From: M3007 sp046316495
GTDB taxonomy: Bacteria > Bacteroidota > Bacteroidia > Chitinophagales > Saprospiraceae
Assembly (NCBI GenBank): GCA_046316495.1
Contig: JBKDAM010000045.1
Span: 121,486 to 185,485, forward strand
Reading direction: 5' to 3'
DNA length: 64,000 bases
Of the stretch, positions 25,062 through 33,510 are shown one piece after another. How positions within the stretch are numbered: position 1 is the stretch's first letter; every line of letters begins with the position of its first letter. Position numbers and translations under genes: made by a program. The notes under the pieces are model-generated. The model worked only from the letters and a program-made list of their open reading frames with translations. It was not told the DNA's origin and made no database searches.

Positions 25062-26981
25062 TTAAATCCCACTTTGCTCCACCATTGACTCCCAGTTTAC
25101 CATCACATCCGCCAACTCTTTTTGCTTGCCTTGATACTTCTGAAGAGTGGAATCTGCATCTGATCGGCCATAAAAATCCGGATCGGCCATCACTGCTTCC
25201 ATATTTTTGATCTCAGCTTCCAGCTCTTCTATCCGCCGCTCCAATTTTTGAACATTGCGCTGAAGTTGTTTGCGTTCTTCTGGACTAAGCGGCTCAGCTG
25301 TTTTGGTAACTGCTTCAGGTGTGGCAGTGGAGTTGGCCTTATTGCTGCGCATTTCCACCTGACGCATATTGTCTAACTTCCTTTTTTCAAGGAAATAATT
25401 GACATCTCCCAGGTACTCATATAAATGGTGGTCCCTAAACTCTATGGTCCGGGTTGTCAAATCGGAAAGAAATTCGCGGTCGTGGCTTACCACAAGCAGG
25501 GTACCTTCAAAATCAAGGATCGCCTGTTTCAACATCTCCTTCGAGAGGATGTCAAGGTGGTTGGTCGGTTCATCCAGCACCAAAAAGTTGATGGGACGGA
25601 GTAACATACAAGCCAAAGCAAGTCGCGCACGCTCTCCCCCCGATAAGGCGGCCACTTTTTTGTCAACATCCTGTCCTGAAAACAGGAACGAACCCAAAAT
25701 TGCCCGTAGTTTGGTCCTCATTTCAGGAGGAGAATGGTTTTCCATGGTCTCCAGGACGGTTATTTTTGGATTAAGGGTCTCCGCCTGATTTTGGGCATAA
25801 TAACCCAAGTGAATATTATACCCCAAACCTGCCTTTCCGGAACTAGCCGTTTCAGCCCCGATCAGTATTTTTGCCAAGGTCGTTTTACCTTGACCATTTT
25901 GCCCTACAAAAGCTATGCGTTCCCCCCTGAGAATTTTAAAATCTACAGCATCCAGCACCACTGAATCCCCGTATTTTTTAGTCATTTGCTCAGCGGAGGC
26001 TACAATTTCTCCAGAACGGGGAGGAAGTGGAAACCGCAGGTTCATCACCGAGGTGTCTTCATCTTCGATTTCTATTCGCTCTACTTTATCCAGCTGCTTT
26101 TGCATGGACTGCGCCATCTTGGTTTTGGTCGCTTTCGCCATAAACCGCGCGATGGTCCGCTCTTTGTCGGCTAACACACGCTGCTGATTCTCATAAGCGG
26201 ACTGCATTTGCTCTTTCCGCTCCATACTTAACTCTACATACTTGGAATAAGCGGCTTTGTAATCGTTCAAGCGCCCTAAAATAACCTCCACCGTCCGGTT
26301 CGTCACGTTATCCAGGAAGCGCTTATCGTGACTGATTACAACAGCCATTCCTTGGTAACTCGACAGCCAATCCTCCAACCAAAGGATACTTTCAATATCC
26401 AGGTGGTTCGTAGGCTCATCGAGCAACAACATATCCGGCTTTTGTAGTAGCATTTTGGCCAATTCAATCCGCATCTGCCAGCCCCCTGAAAACTCATCGG
26501 TCAGCCGTTCCAGGTCGCTGTTGGCAAAACCCAGACCACTCAAAACACGGGCGGCATCAATTTCCATGGTATCACCACCTAACCGTGCCAAACGCTCTGT
26601 CGTGTCCGCCAATTCCTCTAAAATGGCGTGGTAGGAATCACTTTCGTAATCCTCCCGGCTCTCTAACTCCAGCTGAATTTCATGTAAACGCTTATCCAAA
26701 CGCAATACCTCATCAAAAGCGGTGAGCGTCTCTTGAATCACCGTTTTGCCTTTAGGCAACAACATGTCCTGGTGAAGATACCCTATGGTAAACTGAGAGG
26801 GTGTCACCACATTGCCCTCTTGCGGGGAAAGTTCGCCCGCCATAATTTTAAGCAGCGTTGACTTTCCAGCCCCGTTGCGGCCCACAAGGCCAACCCGTTC
26901 TCCTGGCTTGATCACTAAATTGACCCGATCCAACAAGATACGCGGCCCATACTGTATGTAAATATTCGAAAGAGTAAGCAT
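25062..26981 (-). CDS. ABC-F family ATP-binding protein
   Basis: ABC-F proteins have two nucleotide-binding domains and no membrane part, and act on the ribosome. Domain 1 has Walker A GRNGAGKST (about residue 37), signature FSGGWQMRIELAKMLLQ and Walker B MLLLDEPTNHLD. A linker follows, rich in Lys/Gln, then domain 2 with GQNGQGKTTLAK, LSGGERARLALACMLLRP and FLVLDEPTNHLD. The C-terminal 80 residues form a coiled coil (KQLQRNVQKLERRIEELEAE), as in Uup-type members. The ATG at 26981 is chosen because MLTLSNIYIQYG is the usual N-terminus and the longer frame overlaps the promoter side. It is preceded by DUF4442 and rarA genes on the same strand but has its own promoter. Confidence 0.92.
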   Translation of the reverse strand: MLTLSNIYIQYGPRILLDRVNLVIKPGERVGLVGRNGAGKSTLLKIMAGELSPQEGNVVTPSQFTIGYLHQDMLLPKGKTVIQETLTAFDEVLRLDKRLHEIQLELESREDYESDSYHAILEELADTTERLARLGGDTMEIDAARVLSGLGFANSDLERLTDEFSGGWQMRIELAKMLLQKPDMLLLDEPTNHLDIESILWLEDWLSSYQGMAVVISHDKRFLDNVTNRTVEVILGRLNDYKAAYSKYVELSMERKEQMQSAYENQQRVLADKERTIARFMAKATKTKMAQSMQKQLDKVERIEIEDEDTSVMNLRFPLPPRSGEIVASAEQMTKKYGDSVVLDAVDFKILRGERIAFVGQNGQGKTTLAKILIGAETASSGKAGLGYNIHLGYYAQNQAETLNPKITVLETMENHSPPEMRTKLRAILGSFLFSGQDVDKKVAALSGGERARLALACMLLRPINFLVLDEPTNHLDILSKEMLKQAILDFEGTLLVVSHDREFLSDLTTRTIEFRDHHLYEYLGDVNYFLEKRKLDNMRQVEMRSNKANSTATPEAVTKTAEPLSPEERKQLQRNVQKLERRIEELEAEIKNMEAVMADPDFYGRSDADSTLQKYQGKQKELADVMVNWESMVEQSGI

Positions 26982-27095
26982 CAAAAATTGCAGTTTTGGG
27001 GTGGCACCACGAAACATCAGGACCTATTCGCCACCAACCGGAAACGAAGTCAGCCTATTTTTTTTCGAAAAAACAACCCGCTGGATTTAAGGGCG

Positions 27096-27103
27096 CAAAA
27101 TTA
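27096..27103 (-). promoter_or_regulatory. Bacteroidota -7 promoter element
   Basis: Minus strand reads TAATTTTG, a TAnnTTTG match, about 115 nt upstream of the ABC-F start. Confidence 0.5.
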
Positions 27104-27162
27104 CGGCAATTGTATGAAACCAAAGCCCCAGGCTCCAACTATCCACTGAAATAAACAGAGAA

Positions 27163-27654
27163 TTAATGCCCTGGACTCCCTTTTTTTCGCTTGATCGACC
27201 AGGTAAACCAAAATTTGGCAGCCAGAGTGCCATCCGGCAATCGCCCCTCAGATACCAACTCAAACTCCACCGCTTCTCCGGTTGCCAACGCTTCCTCCAC
27301 AGCGGCTTGCGCCACTTTACCCATTTCACATTGAAACAAGAGCGGCTTATCCGCTTTTTTGTAAAAATCGGCCCGCATTTTAACCACTAACATAGACATG
27401 GGGGCCTGCTCGGTGAGCGCATATAGGCAAAGTAAACCAGTACTCAGCTCCGCTGCCGCGCTTTGTGCAGCAAAATAAATGCTGCGAAATGGATTTTTTG
27501 AAAACCAAGAATACGGCAAGCGAACTTCCGCCCGATCCACCTCAAAAGTGGCCAACCGCAGGCCGGCAAACCATGCAACCGGCAACTTTGAAAGTAAAAA
27601 GAACCACCATTTCCAGGGCGTGGTCAAATTTCGAATCAAGCTTTCTTTTGTCAT
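27163..27654 (-). CDS. DUF4442 hotdog-fold protein
   Basis: The 163-residue protein resembles the DUF4442 group of hotdog-fold proteins, which are related to acyl-CoA thioesterases such as PaaI. The clearest stretch is RSIYFAAQSAAAELSTG, with the helix that lines the active site in such folds. WFSKNPFRSIYFAAQ and KMRADFYKKADKPLLFQCE are also consistent with the group. No signal peptide is present; the hydrophobic N-terminus (WWFFLLSKLPVAWF) is short. It lies 31 nt downstream of rarA on the same strand, so co-transcription is likely. The reaction is not known. Confidence 0.7.
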   Translation of the reverse strand: MTKESLIRNLTTPWKWWFFLLSKLPVAWFAGLRLATFEVDRAEVRLPYSWFSKNPFRSIYFAAQSAAAELSTGLLCLYALTEQAPMSMLVVKMRADFYKKADKPLLFQCEMGKVAQAAVEEALATGEAVEFELVSEGRLPDGTLAAKFWFTWSIKRKKGSPGH

Positions 27655-27685
27655 TTATATTGCCAATTATATGGTTATGTTCTGA

Positions 27686-28972
27686 TTATTCGGATTGGTA
27701 GGGATATTTGTCCTTCCACTGGGTAAGCAGCCATGCTCGCGTGCGGTCTTCCGTCGGATTTTTTCCTGGCTCGTACAATATAGTACCCTCTAAGGCTTCC
27801 GGGAGGTAGGATTGCTGAACAAAATTACCCGGAAAATCATGGGCATATTGGTAACCTGAACCATAATTTAAGGTTTTCATTAGCTGGGTGGGAGCGTTGC
27901 GCAAATGGAGTGGCACTGGAAGATCCCCTGTGCGGGCAACCAAGTCCAACGCTTGGTCAATCGCCAAATAGGAGGCATTGCTTTTGGGAGAGGTTGCCAG
28001 ATAAACGGCACATTGAGAGAGCACAATCCTGGCTTCCGGCATCCCAATCATTTTCACCGCATCCATAGTAGTAGTAGCGAGCAACAGCGCATTCGGATTG
28101 GCCAAACCAATATCCTCAGCAGCTAAAATCAACATTCGGCGGGCGATGAACGTAACCTCCTCTCCACCGTGCAACATACGAGCTAACCAGTACACCGCTG
28201 CATTAGGATCACTTCCCCGGATGCTTTTAATGAAAGCAGAAATGATATCGTAGTGCTGCTCCCCCGCTTTGTCGTACAAGGCAGGATTTTTCTGGATAAG
28301 CTCTGCCACCAGCTGATTGGTGACTACCAATGGCTTCCCTTCTTCCCGCATATTGCTTACCAACTCCAAGGCATTTAATAACCGCCGGGCATCCCCTCCA
28401 GAGTACAGCAGTAAAGCATCGTATTCCTGCAGCTGGATATCCACTCGCGACAAGTAAACATCCTGTGTGAGGGCTGTATGGATCAATTCAATGAGCTCCT
28501 CCCTGGAAAGCGATTGTAACACATACACTTGGCAACGCGATAAAAGGGCTGGAATAACTTCAAAAGACGGATTTTCAGTGGTTGCACCAATTAACGTGAC
28601 GATTCCTCGCTCCACAGCCCCCAGCAAAGCGTCTTGCTGGCTCTTGGAAAAACGGTGAATTTCATCAATAAACAGGATAGCACCCTTCGATTGAAATAGA
28701 TTCTGCCGGTCTGCTTGTTCAATAGCTTCCCGCACCTCTTTTACGCCCGCATTAATGGCCGACAACTGAAAAAAGGGCTTGTTAAGTAGCTTGGCAAACA
28801 ACTGGGCCAAGGAAGTCTTGCCAACTCCGGGAGGGCCCCAAAGAATGAAGGAGGGAATTTTCCCTCGCTCGACGGCTTGCCGAAGGACGGCACCCGGTCC
28901 GACCAGGTGCTTCTGCCCGACATAAGCATCCAAAGTTTGCGGGCGCATTCGTTCTGCTAGAGGTGGCAACAT
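27686..28972 (-). CDS. rarA: Replication-associated recombination protein A (MgsA/RarA)
   Basis: RarA is a AAA+ ATPase that acts at stalled replication forks. The N-terminus PLAERMRPQTLDAYVGQ is diagnostic, followed by Walker A GPPGVGKTS, Walker B ILFIDEIHRF and sensor region GATTENPSFEV. The C-terminal half contains the tetramerisation domain with SIRGSDPNAAVYWLARML and GEEVTFIARRMLILAAEDIG. Two ATGs fit (28990 and 28972); the second is used because family members usually start shortly before PLAERMRP. It follows the Lrp-type gene by about 40-60 nt on the same strand. Confidence 0.94.
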   Translation of the reverse strand: MLPPLAERMRPQTLDAYVGQKHLVGPGAVLRQAVERGKIPSFILWGPPGVGKTSLAQLFAKLLNKPFFQLSAINAGVKEVREAIEQADRQNLFQSKGAILFIDEIHRFSKSQQDALLGAVERGIVTLIGATTENPSFEVIPALLSRCQVYVLQSLSREELIELIHTALTQDVYLSRVDIQLQEYDALLLYSGGDARRLLNALELVSNMREEGKPLVVTNQLVAELIQKNPALYDKAGEQHYDIISAFIKSIRGSDPNAAVYWLARMLHGGEEVTFIARRMLILAAEDIGLANPNALLLATTTMDAVKMIGMPEARIVLSQCAVYLATSPKSNASYLAIDQALDLVARTGDLPVPLHLRNAPTQLMKTLNYGSGYQYAHDFPGNFVQQSYLPEALEGTILYEPGKNPTEDRTRAWLLTQWKDKYPYQSE

Positions 28973-29032
28973 TGGGCGAAGATACGGCATTCAGGTCGCA
29001 CCCATCGGCAGAAATTCCTTGAAAACACCTGA

Positions 29033-29515
29033 CTAGGGGTGTACGGAAATGCTGGTACTACTTTTCACCTCCGTCATCACAAAATAACTCTGCACCCGGC
29101 CGATATTATCTAAAGTCGCTAATTTTTCTTTTACAAAACGTTGGTAGGCATCCATATCGGTCACCACTACTTTCAACAAATAATCGAATGCCCCCGCGAT
29201 GTGATAGCATTCCATTACCTCCTTCAACTGCAAGACAGCAGTTTCGAATTGCTGAATGTAATCCAGGTTGTGCTCTTTGAGCGACACATCACACATGACT
29301 AACAACCCTAAGCCTACTTTCTTCCGATTCAGAACGGCCACGTACCGATCAATATAGCCCTCTTTTTCCAAGCGTTTGATGCGCTCAAAAACGGGGGTGG
29401 TGCTTAAATGCAGCTGCTCTGCCATTTCCTTAATCGTCCTTTTGGCATTGGTCTGCAATAATTCCAACAATTGCCGATCCAGCTCATCCAGCTGAACCGT
29501 ATTTTTTTCCACCAC
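29033..29515 (-). CDS. Lrp/AsnC-family transcriptional regulator
   Basis: The 160-residue protein has the N-terminal helix-turn-helix of the family (LDELDRQLLELLQTNAKRTI, then HLSTTPVFERIKRLEKEGYI) and the C-terminal RAM ligand-binding domain (HIAGAFDYLLKVVVTDMDAY). The start codon is GTG (29515 or 29512); there is no in-frame ATG before the HTH. It is divergent from a gamma-family PLP enzyme of sulfur amino acid metabolism, so it probably senses an amino acid and controls that gene and itself. Its promoter TATATTTG lies in the shared, very AT-rich intergenic DNA. Confidence 0.9.
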   Translation of the reverse strand: MVEKNTVQLDELDRQLLELLQTNAKRTIKEMAEQLHLSTTPVFERIKRLEKEGYIDRYVAVLNRKKVGLGLLVMCDVSLKEHNLDYIQQFETAVLQLKEVMECYHIAGAFDYLLKVVVTDMDAYQRFVKEKLATLDNIGRVQSYFVMTEVKSSTSISVHP

Positions 29516-29560
29516 AGCGTATTTTTAGTTTAAATTTTAGAAATTATTTCTATAATAGTA

Positions 29561-29568
29561 CAAATATA
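29561..29568 (-). promoter_or_regulatory. Bacteroidota -7 promoter element of the Lrp gene
   Basis: Minus strand reads TATATTTG, a full TAnnTTTG match, 46 nt upstream of the GTG start. Confidence 0.55.
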
Positions 29569-29598
29569 AAGAAATATAATCTATACATAGAATATTGC

Positions 29599-29630
29599 TT
29601 GGAAATTTTTTATATTTTTTTTCATCTTTG
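29599..29630 (+). promoter_or_regulatory. Candidate promoter of the gamma-family PLP gene
   Basis: TTG (29599-29601) and CATCTTTG (29623-29630, seven of eight matches to TAnnTTTG) are 21 nt apart. The expected start is about 15 nt before the ATG at 29654. Confidence 0.45.
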
Positions 29631-29653
29631 TGGATTATTATACACCACCACGT

Positions 29654-30913
29654 ATGAAAAAACAGCTTCAGCCCGAAACCCTTATGATGTCACACGGCTA
29701 CAACCCTGAATGGTCAGAGGGTGCCGTGAAATGTCCCATTTTTCAGACATCTACTTTTGTTTTTAAAAAAGCCGAACAAGGCAAGGCTTATTTTGAGCTA
29801 GCTTATGGACTTCGCACACAGGATGCGGATGAATCGCAGGGGCTTATTTACAGCCGATTGAACAATCCAGACATGGAAATTCTGGAGGAACGCCTCAAAT
29901 TATGGGATGGAGCAGAGGCTTGCGCTGTATTTGAGAGTGGGATGTCTGCGATCACCACTGCCTTGTTTGAGTTCCTACAACCCGGAGACCTGTTGCTTTT
30001 CAGCAATCCTCTCTACGGCGGAACCGATCACTTTGTCCACCATGTTCTGACAAAATGGGGGATCACCGTCCGGGGTTTCCGCCCCAATGCAACACGGGAA
30101 GAGATTGTCGAAATCGTCGAATCCAGTGGAAAAAAAGATCGTTTGGGAATGATCTTGATTGAAACACCGGCCAACCCCACCAATGCATTGACCGATATTG
30201 CCTTGTGCAAATCCATCGCCAACCAATACAGCAGCTCGGATCGACAGGTGGTAGTAGCGGTTGACAATACTTATATGGGACCACTTTGGCAACATCCTTT
30301 GAAACACGGAGCCGACTTGGTACTGTATTCGGCTACCAAGTACATTGGAGGGCACAGTGACGTGATTGCAGGTGCTTGTCTGGGAAATATGGAGCTCATT
30401 CAGCGCATCAAAGTACTTCGCACCTTTTTGGGCAACATGATCGCTCCCCATACTGGCTGGCTATTGCTGCGAAGTTTGGAAACCTTGAAAATCAGGATGG
30501 AAAAACAAGCCGAAAATGCCCAAGTAATCGCCACCCGGCTCTCCCAACACCCCAAAATAGCCAAGGTCTTTTACCTAGGACTGCTAACCCCAGAGGATAG
30601 CGTGAACTACGAGGTCTACCACCGGCAGTGTTCCTCACCCGGAGCAATGATTTCATTTGAAGTAGTGGGTGGCGAGCATGAAGCTTTTACCTTCCTAAAC
30701 CACCTGCAAATCGTCAAATTGGCCGTGAGCTTGGGCAGCACCGAATCGCTGGCCCAACATCCCGCCTCCATGACCCATGCAGGAGTGGCACCAGAAGATA
30801 AAGTCGCTTACGGAATTACCGACTCCCTTGTGCGCTTATCTGTGGGCGTAGAGAACGCAGAAGACCTTTGGTGGGACCTAGAACAAGCATTGGATCAGAT
30901 CCAAACCGTCTAA
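29654..30913 (+). CDS. Cystathionine gamma-synthase family PLP enzyme
   Basis: This fold-type I PLP enzyme (419 residues) belongs to the Cys/Met metabolism family. It has VKCPIFQTSTFVFK, then SRLNNPDMEILEERL (PLP phosphate region) and ESGMSAITTALFEFL. VDNTYMGPLWQHPL holds the cofactor Asp, and LYSATKYIGGHSDVIAG holds the PLP Lys. The position that is Cys in methionine gamma-lyase (LYGCT) is Gly here (LYGGT), which favours cystathionine synthase/lyase activity over methionine gamma-lyase. The ATG at 29654 is used; an upstream GTG lies in the promoter. Divergent from an Lrp regulator, which fits control by an amino acid. Confidence 0.85.
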   Translation: MKKQLQPETLMMSHGYNPEWSEGAVKCPIFQTSTFVFKKAEQGKAYFELAYGLRTQDADESQGLIYSRLNNPDMEILEERLKLWDGAEACAVFESGMSAITTALFEFLQPGDLLLFSNPLYGGTDHFVHHVLTKWGITVRGFRPNATREEIVEIVESSGKKDRLGMILIETPANPTNALTDIALCKSIANQYSSSDRQVVVAVDNTYMGPLWQHPLKHGADLVLYSATKYIGGHSDVIAGACLGNMELIQRIKVLRTFLGNMIAPHTGWLLLRSLETLKIRMEKQAENAQVIATRLSQHPKIAKVFYLGLLTPEDSVNYEVYHRQCSSPGAMISFEVVGGEHEAFTFLNHLQIVKLAVSLGSTESLAQHPASMTHAGVAPEDKVAYGITDSLVRLSVGVENAEDLWWDLEQALDQIQTV

Positions 30914-30941
30914 TAATTTGTGAACAAAATGGCCTTTCGTT

Positions 30942-30965
30942 GAGCCGGGACTTCGTGCCCGGCTC
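30942..30965. terminator. GC-rich hairpin between convergent genes
   Basis: GAGCCGGG pairs with CCCGGCTC around an 8-nt loop containing TTCG. No T-run is seen; it may act as a weak bidirectional terminator. Confidence 0.45.
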
Positions 30966-30978
30966 CGGGAGAGGGTCC

Positions 30979-31383
30979 TCAGTAAGGCTCCCAGACTATC
31001 CGAACTTGCTTACCATTCAAGGAGCCTTCTAAACTCCATTTCTTTTTTTCAACAACGGAAGCTAAAGAAAAAGAGGTTTGTCCGGTTGGGGTAAATCGAA
31101 TCAATGCGCAGCTAGCATCCACCGAATATTTTCCTTCAAAAATTTCCGTTCCACCAGAGGTGTACAGCGCGGTCCAATTAAAACGCCCTTGTCCATCTGA
31201 CCCCAGCGGCTCCATGCGGCACACCACACTGGAGATGGTACCGCCAGGCGCCATTCGCTCCTGTTCATTTTCCAGCCAAGAAGTACATCGCCAAGAACTG
31301 ACCAGCAGCGAACAGGGAGAGGGATCCTCCTTTTGACAAGCGAAGAATAGAAAAAAAAGGGTCAATAACAGTGGTTGGCGCAT
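30979..31383 (-). CDS. Small hypothetical lipoprotein
   Basis: The 134-residue protein has a lipoprotein signal peptide (MRQPLLLTLFFLFFACQKED, Cys16). The mature part begins with LLVSSWRCTSWLENE, the pattern of small lipocalin-like lipoproteins that are common in Bacteroidota, and continues in short beta strands (GRFNWTALYTSGGTEIFEGKY). Two further Cys residues could form a disulfide. Function is unknown. Confidence 0.7.
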   Translation of the reverse strand: MRQPLLLTLFFLFFACQKEDPSPCSLLVSSWRCTSWLENEQERMAPGGTISSVVCRMEPLGSDGQGRFNWTALYTSGGTEIFEGKYSVDASCALIRFTPTGQTSFSLASVVEKKKWSLEGSLNGKQVRIVWEPY

Positions 31384-31501
31384 GGTAAATCGATTTAAAG
31401 CACAAGGTACTGATACCTAGTAAAACAAACTTATCGCTGTTATCACTCACCGATAGATAAATCGAAATCAAACTATTCCCCAGGGTCCAAAACGAAACCC
31501 C

Positions 31502-31510
31502 TACCTTTGC
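31502..31510 (+). promoter_or_regulatory. Bacteroidota -7 promoter element
   Basis: TACCTTTGC matches TAnnTTTG, 19 nt before the ATG at 31530. Confidence 0.6.
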
Positions 31511-31529
31511 CAAATCAACCTAGCCCTCC

Positions 31530-32561
31530 ATGAGTAACCACAACATTCGAGTCCAGCAGCTCATATTAATCCTCGGCATCTTGCTATTTGCAGGAAAAGT
31601 CCTCGCCTACTGGCTCACCCACTCTGTCGCAATTTTAACCGATGCCTTGGAAAGCACAGTCAATGTGGTAACCGGATTGACGGGCTTGTACAGCCTGTAC
31701 GTATCTGCCCGCCCAAGAGACCACAACCACCCTTATGGACATGGAAAAATTGAACTTATATCTGCCTCTTTTGAAGGAGCGTTGATTAGTTTAGCCGGAG
31801 TGATGATCATCTATGAAGCTGTTCGGGGCCTCTCCACTCCTAGAGCAATTCAACAGCTGGATCTTGGTATTGGGATCTTGGCTCTTTCCGCCCTGGTGAA
31901 TTACCTCGCAGGCCAGTGGAGCATTCGAACCGGCAAAAAAAACCACTCCCTTGCGCTGATTGCGTCTGGGAAACATTTACAATCCGACACCTACACCACT
32001 GCAGGAATCATTATTGGGCTTTTTGCTGTAAAATGGACCGGTATTTCTCAGCTGGATAGTGTCATTGCCATTGCCTTAGCCCTGTATATCATCTATGAGG
32101 GCATTCAGATTTTAAGGCAAAGTATTGGTGGAATTATGGATGAGGCAGACACCGTTTTATTGGAAGACTTGGTAGGTGTACTTAATCAAAACAGGTGCAA
32201 TAATTGGATTGATTTACATAATCTCCGGGTCATCAAATACGGACAGATCCTGCACCTGGATTGCCACCTGACCCTGCCATGGTATTTTAATGTTCGCGAG
32301 GCACACCAAGAAATTGATCAGTTGGACCGGCTTGTTCGCTCCAACTTCCCACAATCTCTGGAAATGTTTGTTCATACCGATGACTGCCGACCACCGTTGG
32401 CCTGCGCCATTTGCCCCAAACAAGACTGTGCACAACGTCAGCAAGACCAGCGACAGCGGTTGAAGTGGACCCTGGAGAACATTACCCTCAATCAACGGCA
32501 CCAATATGATCCGGCATTTCCTCCAGGATTAGGCGAAAATACCGCTCCGCCTGCTCCTTGA
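31530..32561 (+). CDS. Cation diffusion facilitator family transporter
   Basis: CDF proteins export divalent metals such as Zn2+, Fe2+ or Mn2+ across the inner membrane in exchange for protons. Six transmembrane helices fit residues 8-190. The metal-site residues are seen in LTDALESTVNVVTG (helix 2, Asp with a Glu instead of the second Asp) and in GKHLQSDTYTTAG (helix 5, His and Asp). DHNHPYGHGKIELISA is the conserved loop. The C-terminal cytoplasmic domain is followed by a Cys-rich tail (ACAICPKQDCAQRQQ), a possible extra metal site not typical of the family. The 3' end overlaps the convergent kinase gene by 74 nt. Confidence 0.9.
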   Translation: MSNHNIRVQQLILILGILLFAGKVLAYWLTHSVAILTDALESTVNVVTGLTGLYSLYVSARPRDHNHPYGHGKIELISASFEGALISLAGVMIIYEAVRGLSTPRAIQQLDLGIGILALSALVNYLAGQWSIRTGKKNHSLALIASGKHLQSDTYTTAGIIIGLFAVKWTGISQLDSVIAIALALYIIYEGIQILRQSIGGIMDEADTVLLEDLVGVLNQNRCNNWIDLHNLRVIKYGQILHLDCHLTLPWYFNVREAHQEIDQLDRLVRSNFPQSLEMFVHTDDCRPPLACAICPKQDCAQRQQDQRQRLKWTLENITLNQRHQYDPAFPPGLGENTAPPAP

Positions 32562-33510
32562 ACGCCGACGAAGGGTTGGATCCCCACTGCAACAGCACTA
32601 CTTTCAACCGAACATTCGCACGATAAGCCTTGAAAAACTGGAACAAGATGTTGTCTTCCGCCATTGGCATGACCACCCAGTATTGCTGATAAGCTTCCAA
32701 AAAAAACGAGGACAGATCCCCTCTTCCCTGAAAATCAAGGTCCATACACAAAAAAGCCAGCTCGCTTAACACATCATGCTTCCGGAATACCGGACTAAAT
32801 TCAATACAATCAAATACAATCGGTTCGCCAGGGAGCAAAAAGATATTTCGACTGTGTAAATCTCCGTGCCCCTCCACCCAAAATCCTGCCTCCGCTCGTT
32901 GAAGAAAACGCTGTCCATGGTGCTCAAAGAAAACAGGCAAGGCAGCCCTGATGCGGTGCAACTGCTGAACAGCCTCCTCTCCTAAACAAGCTAGAAGCTG
33001 GGATTCAAATCGAAATAAATCGTCAAAATCTTCCCTAATTTGATCCGGTTGAACTTGCTCCAAATGCAATAATCGGTTTGAAAGGTGAAAGGTAGCAAGT
33101 TGAGCGGCCAACAAACGAAGATCGTCCAATGGAACCATTCCTTGTTGGAGCAAGCCGTCGAGCTGATATTCCTCCTTCATTCGACGCATTTGAACAGCAT
33201 AATCAATTACCGTCCCACCATTAGCAGTCCCCAGGCTTAGAATATTCCCCGACTTTAATAAGGGGAGTACTGCTAAATACATTCCGGGAGCCAACCGCTG
33301 GTTTAACCTCAGCTCCTCCTCACAATAATACCGACGCTTTTCCAAACTGGAAAAATCTAAAAAACCAAGATCAACAGGCTTTTTGAACTTAAAGGCAAAA
33401 TCAGGCGTGAGCAGTACCCAGGAAATATGGGTCTCCACCATCTGAACAGGCCCTGAACGCCCCGGAAAACCTCCTTGCTCAAGGAGTTGTAATAGGTCCT
33501 CTTTTTCCAT
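32488..33510 (-). CDS. Aminoglycoside phosphotransferase-like kinase domain protein
   Basis: The 340-residue protein has the APH/choline-kinase-like fold. VETHISWVLLTPDFAFKFKK carries the ATP-site Lys region, HGDLHSRNIFL is the catalytic loop (Brenner motif), and VFDCIEFSPVFRKHDVLSEL holds the metal-binding Asp. In many bacteria this domain is fused to a P-loop kinase, giving a bifunctional protein of about 500 residues. Here the second domain is encoded just upstream as a separate gene that overlaps this one by 32 nt in another frame. The substrate is unknown; drug resistance should not be assumed. Confidence 0.8.
   Translation of the reverse strand: MEKEDLLQLLEQGGFPGRSGPVQMVETHISWVLLTPDFAFKFKKPVDLGFLDFSSLEKRRYYCEEELRLNQRLAPGMYLAVLPLLKSGNILSLGTANGGTVIDYAVQMRRMKEEYQLDGLLQQGMVPLDDLRLLAAQLATFHLSNRLLHLEQVQPDQIREDFDDLFRFESQLLACLGEEAVQQLHRIRAALPVFFEHHGQRFLQRAEAGFWVEGHGDLHSRNIFLLPGEPIVFDCIEFSPVFRKHDVLSELAFLCMDLDFQGRGDLSSFFLEAYQQYWVVMPMAEDNILFQFFKAYRANVRLKVVLLQWGSNPSSAFKEQAERYFRLILEEMPDHIGAVD

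Noticed and set aside
29599..29653. GTG at 29630 as start of the gamma-family PLP gene
   Set aside because: It falls on the last base of the -7 promoter element, so the ATG at 29654 is preferred.
32488..33510. Aminoglycoside resistance gene
   Set aside because: The APH-like fold and the partner P-loop kinase point to a general small-molecule kinase pair; nothing specific for drug resistance is visible.
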